The position numbers and the translations under genes are program-made. This document shows positions 1-9,130 of a DNA stretch of 64,000 bases, piece by piece. The notes under the pieces were generated by a model. The model searched no databases and had not been told where the DNA came from. It was given only the letters and a program-made list of their open reading frames with translations. Every line of letters starts with the position of its first letter. Within the stretch, counting starts at the first letter, position 1. Source of the stretch: Marinimicrococcus sp033875255 (GTDB lineage Bacteria; Pseudomonadota; Alphaproteobacteria; Geminicoccales; Geminicoccaceae); NCBI GenBank assembly GCA_033875255.1, contig JAWZSN010000001.1:1-64000 (forward strand), written 5' to 3'.

Positions 1-676
1 CGGTCCGCCGCGTCCCGCCGCAACGGCGCGCTCTCGCGCGGCCCGGTCACGGCGGCGGGCCAGGCGGCCAGCGCCGGCAGCGGCACCCGTCACGGCCTGC
101 TCGTCGTGGAACTCTGTCCGGCAGCCGCCGAGGAGGCGCGGCTCACGGCGCTGCTCGACGATCGCGCCCGGCGCCTCGCCATGCATGGCGATCGCGGAAA
201 AGACGAACCCGAGGCTTCCGCCCGCGGGCGAGCAGCGGGGGAGCCGGACCCGGCGCGGGCGCTGGGCGGGTGGTCACCGGCGGAACAGACGAACCCGAGC
301 CTCGCCATGGCCGGCCGGCTCGCGCAGCCCGAGGCTGCGGCCGCCGCCGACCGGGAGCGTGCCACGGCCTGCCTCCTCGTGATGCGCTGCGGGGTCGGCA
401 AGAACGAACCCGAGGCTTCCGCCCGCGGGCGAGCAGCGGGGGAGCCGGACCCGGTGCGGGCGCTGCGCGGCTGCCACCTGGCGGAACAGACGAACCCGAG
501 CCTCGCCATGGCCGGCCGGCTCGCGCAGCTCGGGGCCGCGGCCGACACGGAGCTGGCACCTTGCGATGCCCGACGAGGACGGCAAAGACGAACCCGACGC
601 CACCGCGCCCCTCGTGCTCAACCGCGCCCAGCGGCGGCGGATGGAGGCGCGGCAGCGGCAGGTCGCGCATGGCTGA
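1..676 (+). pseudogene. Frameshifted SRRN/GPVT-family hypothetical gene, 5' end outside window
   Basis: Frame 1 opens with a conserved block (SRRNGALSRGPVT, then GTRHGLL) like the N-terminus of small alphaproteobacterial proteins of unknown function that begin RRNAxxSTGPRTxxGK..RHGL. It then enters a repetitive stretch. A plausible family C-terminus (PLVLNRAQRRRMEARQ, then TGA at 674–676) lies in frame 2, while frame 1 runs on without a stop into the antisense of the next gene. The gene is therefore probably broken by at least one frameshift between about 340 and 566. A related gene lies at 63236–63953 on the other strand. Function unknown; family resemblance is from memory of the motif, not from a search. 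Confidence 0.5.
203..529 (+). repeat. Two direct copies at 201-bp period (203–328 and 404–529)
   Basis: The segment 203–328 recurs at 404–529. Two blocks are nearly identical: about 50 bp beginning acgaacccgaggc and about 50 bp beginning ggcggaacagacg. The sequence between them has diverged. The offset of 201 bp is 67 codons, so the copies are in phase. Each block contains the nonamer acgaacccg (203, 289, 404, 490), and a fifth copy lies at 588. Confidence 0.85.
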
Positions 677-855
677 GGCGCGAGAGCTCGGATCCCGTAG
701 CCGAGATGGCGCTCGAGAGACGGGAGCGGCGGCGGATGCGAGCTGCCGCCCGCACACTGCTCCCCGCAGCCGGCCGCCACCTCGAAGGACAGCGGGCTCG
801 CGCGCGCTTGCGGCAGCGCCGCGCCCTCCCGCGGAAGGGTCGTGCCGCCGGGGCC

Positions 856-1854
856 CTATGCCGGGGCGGGCGTCGTGGCCGGGCCGGGGAAGTGGCAGGC
901 GGCGCGCTGGCCGTGTCCGTGCTCGGCGAGCTCCGGCTCCTGCTCCGCGCAGATCGCCTGGGCCTTCCAGCAGCGGGTGCGAAAGCGGCAGCCGGAGGGC
1001 GGGTTGAGCGGGCTCGGCAGGTCGCCCTTGAGCACGATGCGGCGGCGGGCGCGCTCGCGCTCGGGGTCGGGGACCGGGGCCGCCGAGAGCAGCGCCTGGG
1101 TGTAGGGATGGAGTGGTCGGGAGTAGAGCGTGTCGACGTCGGCGATCTCCACGATACGGCCCAGATACATCACCGCCACGCGGTCGGAGATGTGGCGGAC
1201 CACCGAGAGATCGTGCGCCACGAAGACGTAGGTGAGGCCGAGGCGGGCCTTGAGGTCCTCGAGGAGGTTGAGCACGCCCGCCTGGATCGAGACGTCGAGG
1301 GCCGAGACCGGCTCGTCCAGGACGACGACCTCCGGGTCGAGCGCTAGCGCCCGGGCGATGCCCACCCGCTGGCGCTGGCCGCCGGAAAGCTCGTGCGGGT
1401 AGCGGTCGGCATGTTCGGCGTCGAGCCGTACCAGATCGAGCAGCGCGAACACGCGGCGGCGCCGGTCGGCGGACGGCATGCCCGCCAGAAGCAGCGGCTC
1501 GCTCAGGATCCGCGCCACCCGCATCCGCGGATGCAGGGAGGCGTAAGGGTCCTGGAACACGATCTGCAGCTTGCGGCGCAGGGCGCGCAGCTCGGCGCCG
1601 CCGGCCTGCGCGATGTTGCGCCCGTGGAACAGCACCTCGCCCGCGTTCGGGCGGATGAGCTGGAGGATGCAGCGCCCCAGGGTGGATTTCCCGCAGCCGG
1701 ATTCGCCCACCAGCCCGAAAGTCTCGCCCCGGGCCACGTCGAAGGACACGCCGGCCACGGCGCGCACATGCCCGCGCGGGCGGTTGGTGATCAAGGTCTT
1801 GCCGACGGGGAAGTCCTTGACGACGCCGCGAAGGGAAAGAACCGGCTCGCTCAT
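856..1854 (-). CDS. Peptide-type ABC importer ATPase, DppF/OppF family
   Basis: 332 residues. Cytoplasmic ATPase that energises uptake of a peptide-like or other small solute. Walker A (GESGCGKST) is at about residues 50–58, the signature LSGGQRQR and Walker B (VVVLDEPVSALD) follow, and the H-loop reads VAHDLS. The C-terminus has the oligopeptide/HPY extension with spaced cysteines (CRFRTRCW...C...C) typical of DppF/OppF. Its ATG overlaps the stop of the preceding ATPase (ATGA), so the two are translationally coupled. It is the last gene of a five-gene minus-strand operon. The substrate cannot be read from the ATPase. Confidence 0.93.
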   Translation of the reverse strand: MSEPVLSLRGVVKDFPVGKTLITNRPRGHVRAVAGVSFDVARGETFGLVGESGCGKSTLGRCILQLIRPNAGEVLFHGRNIAQAGGAELRALRRKLQIVFQDPYASLHPRMRVARILSEPLLLAGMPSADRRRRVFALLDLVRLDAEHADRYPHELSGGQRQRVGIARALALDPEVVVLDEPVSALDVSIQAGVLNLLEDLKARLGLTYVFVAHDLSVVRHISDRVAVMYLGRIVEIADVDTLYSRPLHPYTQALLSAAPVPDPERERARRRIVLKGDLPSPLNPPSGCRFRTRCWKAQAICAEQEPELAEHGHGQRAACHFPGPATTPAPA

Positions 1855-2855
1855 CGCAGGGCCTCGGCCTCCTCGGTGCGGGCGCCGAGCTGCTCGGCGA
1901 AATGGCAGGCGGAGCGGCTGCCGCCGACCGGCCGAAGGGCCGGACGCTCGGACCTGCAGACGGCGGCGCTCATCAAGCAGCGAGGGGCGAACGCGCAGCC
2001 GGGCGGGCGACCCGCCAGCGAGGGCGGCGAGCCGTCGATGGAGGCCAGCCGGGCGCGGGCGCCGTCCAGCCGCGGGATCGAGGCCAGAAGGGCGCGCGTG
2101 TAGGGATGGCGCGGGGCGGCGAAGAGATCGTCCACGGCGGCGTGCTCGACGATCCGTCCCGAGTACATCACCGAGACCCGGTGGGCCATGCCGGCCACCA
2201 CGCCGAGATCGTGGGTGACCAGGGCAAGGCCGATGTCGAGCTCGCGCTGCAGGTCGCGCAGCACGTCCAGGATCTGCGCCTGGACGGTAACGTCGAGGGC
2301 CGTGGTGGGCTCGTCGGCGATCAGCAGCTCGGGCCTGTTGGCCACCGCCATGGCGATCATCGCCCGCTGCCGCATGCCGCCGGAGAACTCGTGCGGGTAC
2401 TGGTCGATGCGGCTCGAGGGCTCGGGGATCGAGACGAGCTCGAGCAGCTCTACCGTGCGCGCCCGGAGCTGCGCCCTGGAGAGCGAGCGGTCGTGAAGCA
2501 TCAGCATCTCGGCGATCTGGTCGCCGATCGTGAGCATGGGGTTGAAGGCGGTGAGGGGGTCCTGGAAGATCAGCGCGATCCGCCCGCCGCGCAGCCGGCG
2601 CATCTCCCGCTCGCTGGCCCCCAGCAGCTCCCTGCCGCGAAAGCGGATCGAGCCCGTGACCCGGGCGCGTGGCGGCAGCAGGCCCATGATGGCCTTCAGC
2701 GCCACGCTCTTGCCCGAGCCGCTCTCGCCCACCACGCCCAGCACCTCGCCCGCGGCGAGGTCCAGATCGACGCCGCAGACCGCCTCGAGCTCGCCCGCGG
2801 CGGTCTTGAAGCTCACGCGCAGGTCGCGCACCTCGAGCAGGGCTGGCTCGCTCAT
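1851..2855 (-). CDS. Peptide-type ABC importer ATPase, DppD/OppD family
   Basis: 334 residues. Second nucleotide-binding subunit of the importer. Walker A (VGESGSGKS) is near residues 42–50, the signature is the FSGGMRQR form typical of DppD/OppD, and Walker B is LLIADEPTTALD. The C-terminal region carries cysteines in the pattern CAFAPRC...C...C, which in characterised relatives binds an iron-sulfur cluster. It lies 6 bp after the permease stop and overlaps the next ATPase by four bases. It should form a heterodimer with the DppF-like protein. Confidence 0.93.
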   Translation of the reverse strand: MSEPALLEVRDLRVSFKTAAGELEAVCGVDLDLAAGEVLGVVGESGSGKSVALKAIMGLLPPRARVTGSIRFRGRELLGASEREMRRLRGGRIALIFQDPLTAFNPMLTIGDQIAEMLMLHDRSLSRAQLRARTVELLELVSIPEPSSRIDQYPHEFSGGMRQRAMIAMAVANRPELLIADEPTTALDVTVQAQILDVLRDLQRELDIGLALVTHDLGVVAGMAHRVSVMYSGRIVEHAAVDDLFAAPRHPYTRALLASIPRLDGARARLASIDGSPPSLAGRPPGCAFAPRCLMSAAVCRSERPALRPVGGSRSACHFAEQLGARTEEAEALR

Positions 2856-2861
2856 GGTTCC

Positions 2862-3704
2862 TCAGTCGGTGCGGGGGTCGAGCAGGTCGCGCAGCCCGTC
2901 GCCCACGAAATTGAAGCCCAGCACCACCACGAAGATGGCGAAACCCGGGCCGAAGGCGATCCACCAGTGATAGAAGCTGCGGGCGCCGTCGGAGATCATC
3001 GCACCCCACTCCGGCGTCGGCGGGGTGGCGCCCAGGCCGATGAAGCTCAGGCTGGCGGCGAGCAGCACCACCTGGCCGAAATCCATGGTGGCGTTGACCA
3101 TCACCGGCGTCCAGCAGAGCGGCAGGACGTGGACGAAGAGGGTGCGGATCGGCCCCGCCCCGGCGGCGACCGCCGCCTCCACATGCTCGCGCTCGCGCAC
3201 TTCCAGCACCTGGGCGCGCATCAGCCGGGCATAGAGCGGCCACCAAACCACGACCATGGCGATGGCCGCGTTCTCGAGACCGGGGCCCAGCGAGGCCGCC
3301 ACTGCCATCGCCAGCAGGATCGGCGGGAAAGCCAGGGTGACGTCCACCAGCCGCATGACGGCAGCACCGAGGATCCCCCCGAAGAAGCCGGAGAGGGCGC
3401 CAAGAAGGCTGCCGATCAGCGCCGCCGCGACCACCACGAGCACGGCGATGGGGATGGAGAACCGGGCGCCGTGCAGGGTGCGCGAGAGCACGTCGCGGCC
3501 GAGCGCGTCGGTGCCCAGCCAGTGCTCGGCGCTGGGCGGCTGGAGCCGGCGCGCCACCATCTCGAGGGGCGGGTCCAGCGGCCAGAGCTGGACGGTGGCG
3601 GCGGCGACCACCCAGAACGTGATGACCAGCAGGCCGAGCGCCACCGGCAGGGTGCCGCCGGTGAGGCCGAAGGTGGGAATCCGCAGGCGCGGCGAGGCGA
3701 TCAT
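2862..3704 (-). CDS. ABC importer permease, DppC/OppC family
   Basis: 280 residues from the ATG used here. Inner-membrane subunit with a cytoplasmic N-terminus, about six membrane segments, and the binding-protein-dependent permease (EAA) region around EHVEAAVAAGAGPIRTLFVH. The N-terminal GTDALGRDVLSR motif is characteristic of DppC/OppC. An alternative GTG start at 3713 would overlap the stop of the upstream permease (GTGA); choosing between them needs experimental data. Pairs with the DppB-like permease to form the pore. Confidence 0.92.
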   Translation of the reverse strand: MIASPRLRIPTFGLTGGTLPVALGLLVITFWVVAAATVQLWPLDPPLEMVARRLQPPSAEHWLGTDALGRDVLSRTLHGARFSIPIAVLVVVAAALIGSLLGALSGFFGGILGAAVMRLVDVTLAFPPILLAMAVAASLGPGLENAAIAMVVVWWPLYARLMRAQVLEVREREHVEAAVAAGAGPIRTLFVHVLPLCWTPVMVNATMDFGQVVLLAASLSFIGLGATPPTPEWGAMISDGARSFYHWWIAFGPGFAIFVVVLGFNFVGDGLRDLLDPRTD

Positions 3705-3709
3705 GGCCG

Positions 3710-4723
3710 TCACTCCAGCCTGATGCGCGGGTTGGCGAAGACATAGGCGATGTCGGTGAGCAGGTTCGCCAGGAGGAAGGCCAGCGCCCCCACGATGGTG
3801 ACGCCGATGATTGCCGGGTGGTCGAGGGAGCGGGCGGCGTCGACCGCGTAGGAGCCGACGCCCGGCCAGCTGAAGACGGTCTCGGTCAGGATGGCGCCGG
3901 TGATGAGATAGGCGAAGGAGAAGCCGATGATGGTCAGCGCCGGCACCATGGCATTGCGCAGCGCGTGGCGCAGCAGGAGCCGCAGCGTGCCGGCCCCCTT
4001 GGCGCGGGCGGTGGTGATGAAGTCCTGCTGCATCACGTCGAGCATGCTGGCGCGGATCATCCGCGAGATGATGCCGAGCACCGCCCAGCCCAGCATCACG
4101 GCCGGCAGGACGAGGTGGGAGAGGGCATTGGCGAAGGTGGCCCATTCGCCGGCCAGCAGGGCATCCACCGTGTAGAATCCGGTGACGGTCTCGGGCGGTT
4201 TGAGGGCGGGATCGAGCCGCCCGGGGCCGGGCAGCCATGAGAGCTGCACCGAGAAGACGTAGAGGGCGATGAGGCCCGACCAGAAGACGGGGACCGAGGA
4301 GCCGATGAGCGCCACGATCCTGGCCCCGTGGTCCACCGGCCCGTTGCGCCAGTGCGCGGCGACCACACCGATGGCGATTCCTGCGAGGCTGCCGAACAGC
4401 ATGGCGCTGATGACCAGCTCGAGGGTCGCCGGCAGGCGGTCGAGCAGGTCGCGCATCACCGGGCGCTTGGTGCGGAACGAGACGCCCAGATCGCCCTCGA
4501 GGAGGTTGCCCACATAGATCACGTAGCGCTCGGGGATCGACCGCTCGAGGCCCCAGCGGGCCTTGGCGGCGGCGACCGCCTCCGGGTTCGCCATCTGCCG
4601 GTCGTTGAGGATCGAGGCGAGCGGGTCACCCTTGACGAAGTTGCCCAGGAGGAACGCCATCGTCGCCACGCCCAGGAGCAGGAGCGGCATCGCGAGCAGA
4701 CGGCGCAGCAGGTAATGCGTCAT
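3710..4723 (-). CDS. ABC importer permease, DppB/OppB family
   Basis: 337 residues. Begins MTHYLLRRLLAMPLLLLGV, the usual first membrane helix of DppB/OppB permeases, followed by a periplasmic loop and further membrane segments. The conserved cytoplasmic EAA loop reads FITTARAKGAGTLRLLLRHALRNA. Lies 70 bp downstream of the binding protein gene on the same strand, so one transcript probably covers the whole transporter. Confidence 0.93.
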   Translation of the reverse strand: MTHYLLRRLLAMPLLLLGVATMAFLLGNFVKGDPLASILNDRQMANPEAVAAAKARWGLERSIPERYVIYVGNLLEGDLGVSFRTKRPVMRDLLDRLPATLELVISAMLFGSLAGIAIGVVAAHWRNGPVDHGARIVALIGSSVPVFWSGLIALYVFSVQLSWLPGPGRLDPALKPPETVTGFYTVDALLAGEWATFANALSHLVLPAVMLGWAVLGIISRMIRASMLDVMQQDFITTARAKGAGTLRLLLRHALRNAMVPALTIIGFSFAYLITGAILTETVFSWPGVGSYAVDAARSLDHPAIIGVTIVGALAFLLANLLTDIAYVFANPRIRLE

Positions 4724-4793
4724 CGGGAACCCGGCGGCTTGAAGAAGAGGCGGCGCGTCCCGAGGGGAGAGGCGCGCCGCGGGGGGAGGAGGG

Positions 4794-6416
4794 TCAGTTC
4801 TTGCTCAGCTCTTCGAGGGGCAGGTTGCAGCACACCGCGTAGCGCACGCCCTCGACATTGTCGCGATAGGCCAGCACCAGCTTCGGATTGACCAGCGGGA
4901 TGATCACCCGGTCGCGGATCATCTCCAGCGCCATCTCGCGGTAGAGGGCGGGGGCCTCCTCGGGAGCGGCGGTGCGGACCTGCTCCATCAGCTCCTGCGA
5001 GCGGGTGTTGAGCAGGCCCTCGGCCTCCTCGCCGCCGGCCCGCGCGTACCAGGGCGAGCCCGGCACCATGGAGAAGTAGTTCGCGTACTGGCCGCTGCCG
5101 TAATAGTCCGGCGCGAAGAACACCGCCGTCATGGGGATGTGCTCGCCGCCGACCCGGTCGCGCCACACCGCGAACGTCACCGGCTGGAGCTCCAGCTCGA
5201 TGTTCACCTTGGAGAGATCCTGCTGGATCTTCTGCATCATGGTGGTGAGGTCGACCCCATAGATGTTCATCTCGGGATAGGCCGCCACCATCGAGAACCC
5301 GTCGCCGACGCCTTCCTCCTCGAGCAGCGCCTTGGCCTTCTCGATATCCTGCTCCGGCATCGGCAGACCGTCGGTGCCCGGAAAGCCGTTGGGTACCGGC
5401 GCCGCGATCAGGTCCGCCGCACCGCCCGTGGTGAACTCGAGAACGCCCTCATAGTCGATGGCGAGACCGATCGCCTCGCGCACCTTGGGCGAGAGCGGCA
5501 CCTCGAGGCCCGCGGCACCCGGCGACAGGGCCACGTAGAGGAAGTTGTACGAGGGCACGAGCTCGGTGGTGACGCCCTGGGCGGCGGCGATCTCGGCGGT
5601 GTCCGGATCGACCTGCATCGCGATGTCGGCACCGCCGCTCTGCAGCATCTGCATCTGCGCCACGGCGTCCTGCGACTCGCGCATCACGATCGTCGCGGCG
5701 TCGGGGGCCTCGCGCCAGTAGTTGGGGTTGGCGGCGAGGCGCAGCTCGTCGTCGGGCCGGTAGCTCTCCAGCACGAAGGCGCCGCTGCCGGCCGAGTTCT
5801 CCAGGAGCCAGCCCTCGGCCTGGTCGGCGCTGTCGGCGTCCGCGGCGGCGGAGCCGCCATGCTCGCTCACGACGTCGGCGTTCATGATGGCGCCGTAGGG
5901 CGAGCTCACCTTGCCCAGGAACTCCGGATCGGGGGCGGAGAGCTTCACCACCACCGTCTTCGCGTCAGGCGTCTCGATGGACGAGATGCCCTCGACCATG
6001 AACGAGGCGCCGGCCTTGAGGTTCTTGAGCCGCTCGAGGCTGAACTTGACGTCCTTGGCTTCCACCGGCGAGCCGTCGCTGAACGTGGCCGCGGGATCCA
6101 GCCGGAACGTGTAGCTCAGCCCGTCCTCGCTGACCTCCCAGGAAGCCGCCAGCCGCGGCACGAGACTCTTGTTGTCGGGGCCCACCCGGACGAGCTGGTC
6201 ATAGGCCGCCGTCAGGTAGATCTGGCAGGTGTCGCACCAGGCCCGGCTGGGATCGAGGCTGTTGAGGTCCATGTCGCGGGCGATGACGATGGTGTCCTCC
6301 TGGGCCTGCGCCGCCGACGGCAGTGCCAGGGGTACGGCGAGCGCCGTGGCCGCTACGGCGGCCAGAAGCCGTGACCTGCGCGTGCCGGTCGCCGGTGCGC
6401 GATTGCTCGTTTCCAT
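4794..6416 (-). CDS. Periplasmic substrate-binding protein, family 5 (DppA/OppA/DdpA-like)
   Basis: 540 residues. Start ATG chosen because AGGGGAGG lies just upstream and a signal peptide follows: RRSR, a hydrophobic run, then AQA as the likely cleavage site near residue 36. The mature protein has the SBP family 5 pattern (LVPRLAASWEVSEDGLSYTFRL; SPVEAKDVKFSLER). It captures the solute in the periplasm and delivers it to the DppBC-like permeases. The linked aminotransferase and transketolase suggest an amino-containing sugar derivative or amino acid derivative as ligand, but this is inference; family 5 proteins also bind peptides, nickel and opines. Confidence 0.9.
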   Translation of the reverse strand: METSNRAPATGTRRSRLLAAVAATALAVPLALPSAAQAQEDTIVIARDMDLNSLDPSRAWCDTCQIYLTAAYDQLVRVGPDNKSLVPRLAASWEVSEDGLSYTFRLDPAATFSDGSPVEAKDVKFSLERLKNLKAGASFMVEGISSIETPDAKTVVVKLSAPDPEFLGKVSSPYGAIMNADVVSEHGGSAAADADSADQAEGWLLENSAGSGAFVLESYRPDDELRLAANPNYWREAPDAATIVMRESQDAVAQMQMLQSGGADIAMQVDPDTAEIAAAQGVTTELVPSYNFLYVALSPGAAGLEVPLSPKVREAIGLAIDYEGVLEFTTGGAADLIAAPVPNGFPGTDGLPMPEQDIEKAKALLEEEGVGDGFSMVAAYPEMNIYGVDLTTMMQKIQQDLSKVNIELELQPVTFAVWRDRVGGEHIPMTAVFFAPDYYGSGQYANYFSMVPGSPWYARAGGEEAEGLLNTRSQELMEQVRTAAPEEAPALYREMALEMIRDRVIIPLVNPKLVLAYRDNVEGVRYAVCCNLPLEELSKN

Positions 6417-6612
6417 TCGGGCGCCTCCCCTTCTGCTGGGCCGGGCGGTCCGCCGCCCGCTTCTCCTTGCCCACCCCCGGCCCGCCGCCTGATCGCCGGC
6501 GCCGGCGCCGGCGCGGGCGGTGGTGATGGGTGGAGTATGCATGGCTCGTTCGGGGCGAATTGTGCAACAGACGCGACGTTTTTGACCGAAACGGAAGCCG
6601 CGCCGGGCCGTG

Positions 6613-7650
6613 CTAGCCGCCGTGAATGAAGTAGGGGCGCGCCTGGCGGCTGGTGAACGCCTTGCGGTAGGCCCGGGCGGTCGTCCTGAAGCGCTTCCGG
6701 AAGGCGCGCGCGAAGGTCGAGGCCGAGCTGAAGCCGGTGGCCGCCACGATGTCGGTGATCGACATGTCGCCGTACATCAGCATGTGGCGGGCGGCGTTGA
6801 GGCGGATGTCGAGATAGCGGTTGGAGAGGGTCTCGCCGAAATGCTGCTGGCTCAGGAGCTGCAGCTGGCGCACCGACAGCCCCAGCTCGGCTGCGATCTG
6901 GGGAATCGAGAGAGGGCTCTCGATGTTCTCCTCCATCAGGTCGATGGCGTGGCGCAGGTGCGGGTTGCGAATCGTGGGATCCCAGCTCAGCGGGTTGCTT
7001 TGCCGGGTGTCGGCCGGGCGGGAGGGGCCGTAGATGATGTCGGCGGCCACGAACCGGGCGATCCGGGGGCCCTGGTCGCGCTCCACCACCGCGAGGAAAA
7101 GATCGTTGCAGGCGAGATGCCCACCGCAACTCATTCTATTACGGTCAATGACATAGACATCGTCGCAGACCTCGACGTCGGGAAACCGGTCGACCACCGC
7201 CGGCATCACCTCCCAGTGCAGCGTCACCCGGTAGCCGTTGAGTAGGCCCGCCTCGGCCATGAACACCACGCCGAAATCCACGCCGCACAGATCGACGCCG
7301 CGCCGCGCCTGGCGGCGCAGGAAGCGCGACAGCGGCTTCTTGAAAGCATCGGGCTGGTCATAGGCCGAGACCACCACCACAAGGTCGTAGGCGATGTCGT
7401 CGTCGAAGGTGGCGGTCGGCTCCACGGCGATGCCGATGCCGCTCGTCACGGGCTCGCGCGAGGCGGCCACGAAGTCGATCCGGTAGGCCGGCTGCTGATA
7501 GAACCTGTTGACCGAGCGCAGCGGCTCGCAGGCCAGCAGGGCTGAGGAAAGCGACATGCTGGGCGAGACGCAGACGCCGATCCGGCGCAGCCGCGGCGCC
7601 ACGCGCTGGTCGGGGGGCAGCAGGGAAGACTTGTCCATCATCGCTTGCAT
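6613..7650 (-). CDS. GlxA-family transcriptional regulator (DJ-1/PfpI domain plus AraC HTH)
   Basis: 345 residues from ATG 7650 (AGAGG upstream); a closely following ATG pair at 7641/7638 is possible. The N-terminal two thirds form a DJ-1/PfpI-like sensing domain (IGVCVSPSMSLSS near the start, then VDLCGVDFG). The C-terminal third is a double helix-turn-helix AraC domain (LSIPQIAAELGLSVRQLQ; ITDIVAATGFSSASTFARAF). It sits between the ABC importer genes and the divergent aminotransferase–transketolase genes, so it most likely controls both. Relatives such as CdhR and GlxA regulate catabolism of quaternary amines and amino acids; the effector here is unknown. Confidence 0.85.
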   Translation of the reverse strand: MQAMMDKSSLLPPDQRVAPRLRRIGVCVSPSMSLSSALLACEPLRSVNRFYQQPAYRIDFVAASREPVTSGIGIAVEPTATFDDDIAYDLVVVVSAYDQPDAFKKPLSRFLRRQARRGVDLCGVDFGVVFMAEAGLLNGYRVTLHWEVMPAVVDRFPDVEVCDDVYVIDRNRMSCGGHLACNDLFLAVVERDQGPRIARFVAADIIYGPSRPADTRQSNPLSWDPTIRNPHLRHAIDLMEENIESPLSIPQIAAELGLSVRQLQLLSQQHFGETLSNRYLDIRLNAARHMLMYGDMSITDIVAATGFSSASTFARAFRKRFRTTARAYRKAFTSRQARPYFIHGG

Positions 7651-7838
7651 CGCGCGCCTCTGCCGCCTCCGGACATGTTCGTCTGAAAGAAAAAAGACTT
7701 CGTAATCCGCAAAGCCTGTCAAGCGCCGGCTGCGCACAATGACCGTGCGGGCGGAAGGTCCGTGTCCCGATCGCGGCCCCGGCAGGGCCGGCCGGGGCGC
7801 GGCGCCCCGGAACAAGGCCAGCGGAGGCACCAACCACA
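7651..7838. promoter_or_regulatory. Divergent promoter region, GlxA-type regulator / aminotransferase
   Basis: 188 bp between two divergently transcribed genes. On the minus strand a perfect TTGACA (7717–7722) lies upstream of the regulator, but no good −10 box is found at 16–18 bp; the best hexamers there are A/T-rich but poor. This is what an activator-dependent promoter looks like. No clear plus-strand promoter was seen. Confidence 0.35.
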
Positions 7839-9104
7839 ATGCTTGCATCGATGGAGGCTCCAAGGGGGCTGCCTCTCGACACGGCACTGCGCGAGCGCGC
7901 CTTCAAGGTGGTGCCGGGTGGCATGTGGGGCCACATGAACGCCCGCAACCTCCCCGCCGGATACCCCCAGTTCTTCACGGCGGCCAGCGGCGCCCGGCTG
8001 CGCGACGCCGACGGCAACGAATATCTCGACTTCATGTGCGGCTACGGACCGATGATCCTGGGCTACGGCGATCTTGAGGTCGACGAGGCCGCCCGGGCAC
8101 AGCGCGCCCGGATGGACATCGCCAACGGCCCGGCCGAGGTGATGGTGGAGCTTGCCGAGACGATGGTCGCCACCATCCCGGCGGCCGACTGGGCGATGTT
8201 CGCCAAGAACGGCACCGACGCCACCACCGCCTGCGTGATGATCGCCCGGGCCCATGCCAGCCGCCGCAAGATCCTGGTGGCGAAGGGCGCCTATCACGGC
8301 GCCGCTCCGTGGTGCACGCCCTGGCCCGGCGGCACCACGGCGGAGGACCGCGCGCACCTGATCCACTACCGCTACAACGACGTGGCGTCCCTTGAGGCCG
8401 CCGTGGCCGAGGCGGGCGACGACCTGGCCGGCATCCTGGCATCGGCCTTCCGCCATGACGCGCGCATCGACCAGGAAACGCCCACCCCCGAGTTCGCCCG
8501 GGCAGCCCGCGCGCTGGCCGACCGGCACGGCGCGGCGCTGATCATCGACGAGGTGCGTGCCGGCTTTCGCATCGACCTGCGCGGAAGCTGGGAGCGTCTG
8601 GGCGTGCGCCCCGATCTCTCCGCCTGGAGCAAGGCGCTAGGTAACGGCTACCCGATCGCCGCCGTTACCGGGGCTGACACGATGCGCGAGGCTGCCCGGA
8701 AGATCTTCGTCACCGGCTCGTTCTGGTGCAGCGCCGTGCCGATGGCCGCAGCACTCGCGACCCTGCGCAAGCTTCACCGGATCGACGCGGTGACCCACAT
8801 GGAGCGGCTCGGCGTGATGCTGCGCGAGGGCATCCAGGCCCAGGCCGAGGCGCTGGGCGTGGGGCTGCGCCAGAGCGGCCCGGCCCAGCTCCCGCTCATC
8901 CTCTTCGACGACGATCCCGTCTTCGAGAAGGGCAACCTCTTCACCGTCACCGCCCTCCAGCACGGCGTCTACCTCCACCCGTGGCACGACATGTTCCTCT
9001 CGGCGGCCCACACCGAGGAGGACATCGCGACGGCTCTCGAGGCGACCGGCCGGGCGCTGGAAGCGGTGGCGCGGGCGTTCCCCCGGGCGCCCGGCACGAC
9101 ATGA
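7839..9104 (+). CDS. Class III PLP-dependent aminotransferase, glutamate-1-semialdehyde mutase-like
   Basis: 421 residues. Fold-type I PLP enzyme: the Schiff-base lysine is in SAWSKALGNGYPIAAV, and the cofactor-binding aspartate is in ALIIDEVRAGFR. The nearest recognisable shape is the glutamate-1-semialdehyde 2,1-aminomutase/aminotransferase group, but genomic context is not haem biosynthesis. GGAGG lies about 12 bp upstream of the ATG. Its stop overlaps a possible ATG of the next gene (ATGA). It probably moves the amino group of an imported substrate before or after ketol transfer by the adjoining transketolase. Confidence 0.85.
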   Translation: MLASMEAPRGLPLDTALRERAFKVVPGGMWGHMNARNLPAGYPQFFTAASGARLRDADGNEYLDFMCGYGPMILGYGDLEVDEAARAQRARMDIANGPAEVMVELAETMVATIPAADWAMFAKNGTDATTACVMIARAHASRRKILVAKGAYHGAAPWCTPWPGGTTAEDRAHLIHYRYNDVASLEAAVAEAGDDLAGILASAFRHDARIDQETPTPEFARAARALADRHGAALIIDEVRAGFRIDLRGSWERLGVRPDLSAWSKALGNGYPIAAVTGADTMREAARKIFVTGSFWCSAVPMAAALATLRKLHRIDAVTHMERLGVMLREGIQAQAEALGVGLRQSGPAQLPLILFDDDPVFEKGNLFTVTALQHGVYLHPWHDMFLSAAHTEEDIATALEATGRALEAVARAFPRAPGTT

Positions 9105-9130
9105 CCGAACGAGAGAGAAGGGAGGCCGGC

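Noticed and set aside
203..529. CRISPR array at the window start
   Set aside because: Only two repeats of uneven, long units that are in codon phase; no constant short repeat with equal spacers and no cas genes in the window.
6490..6520. GCCGGC tandem run in the binding-protein leader as a designated repeat element
   Set aside because: Only about four units of a simple GC hexamer in very GC-rich DNA; no second locus and no structure beyond low complexity.
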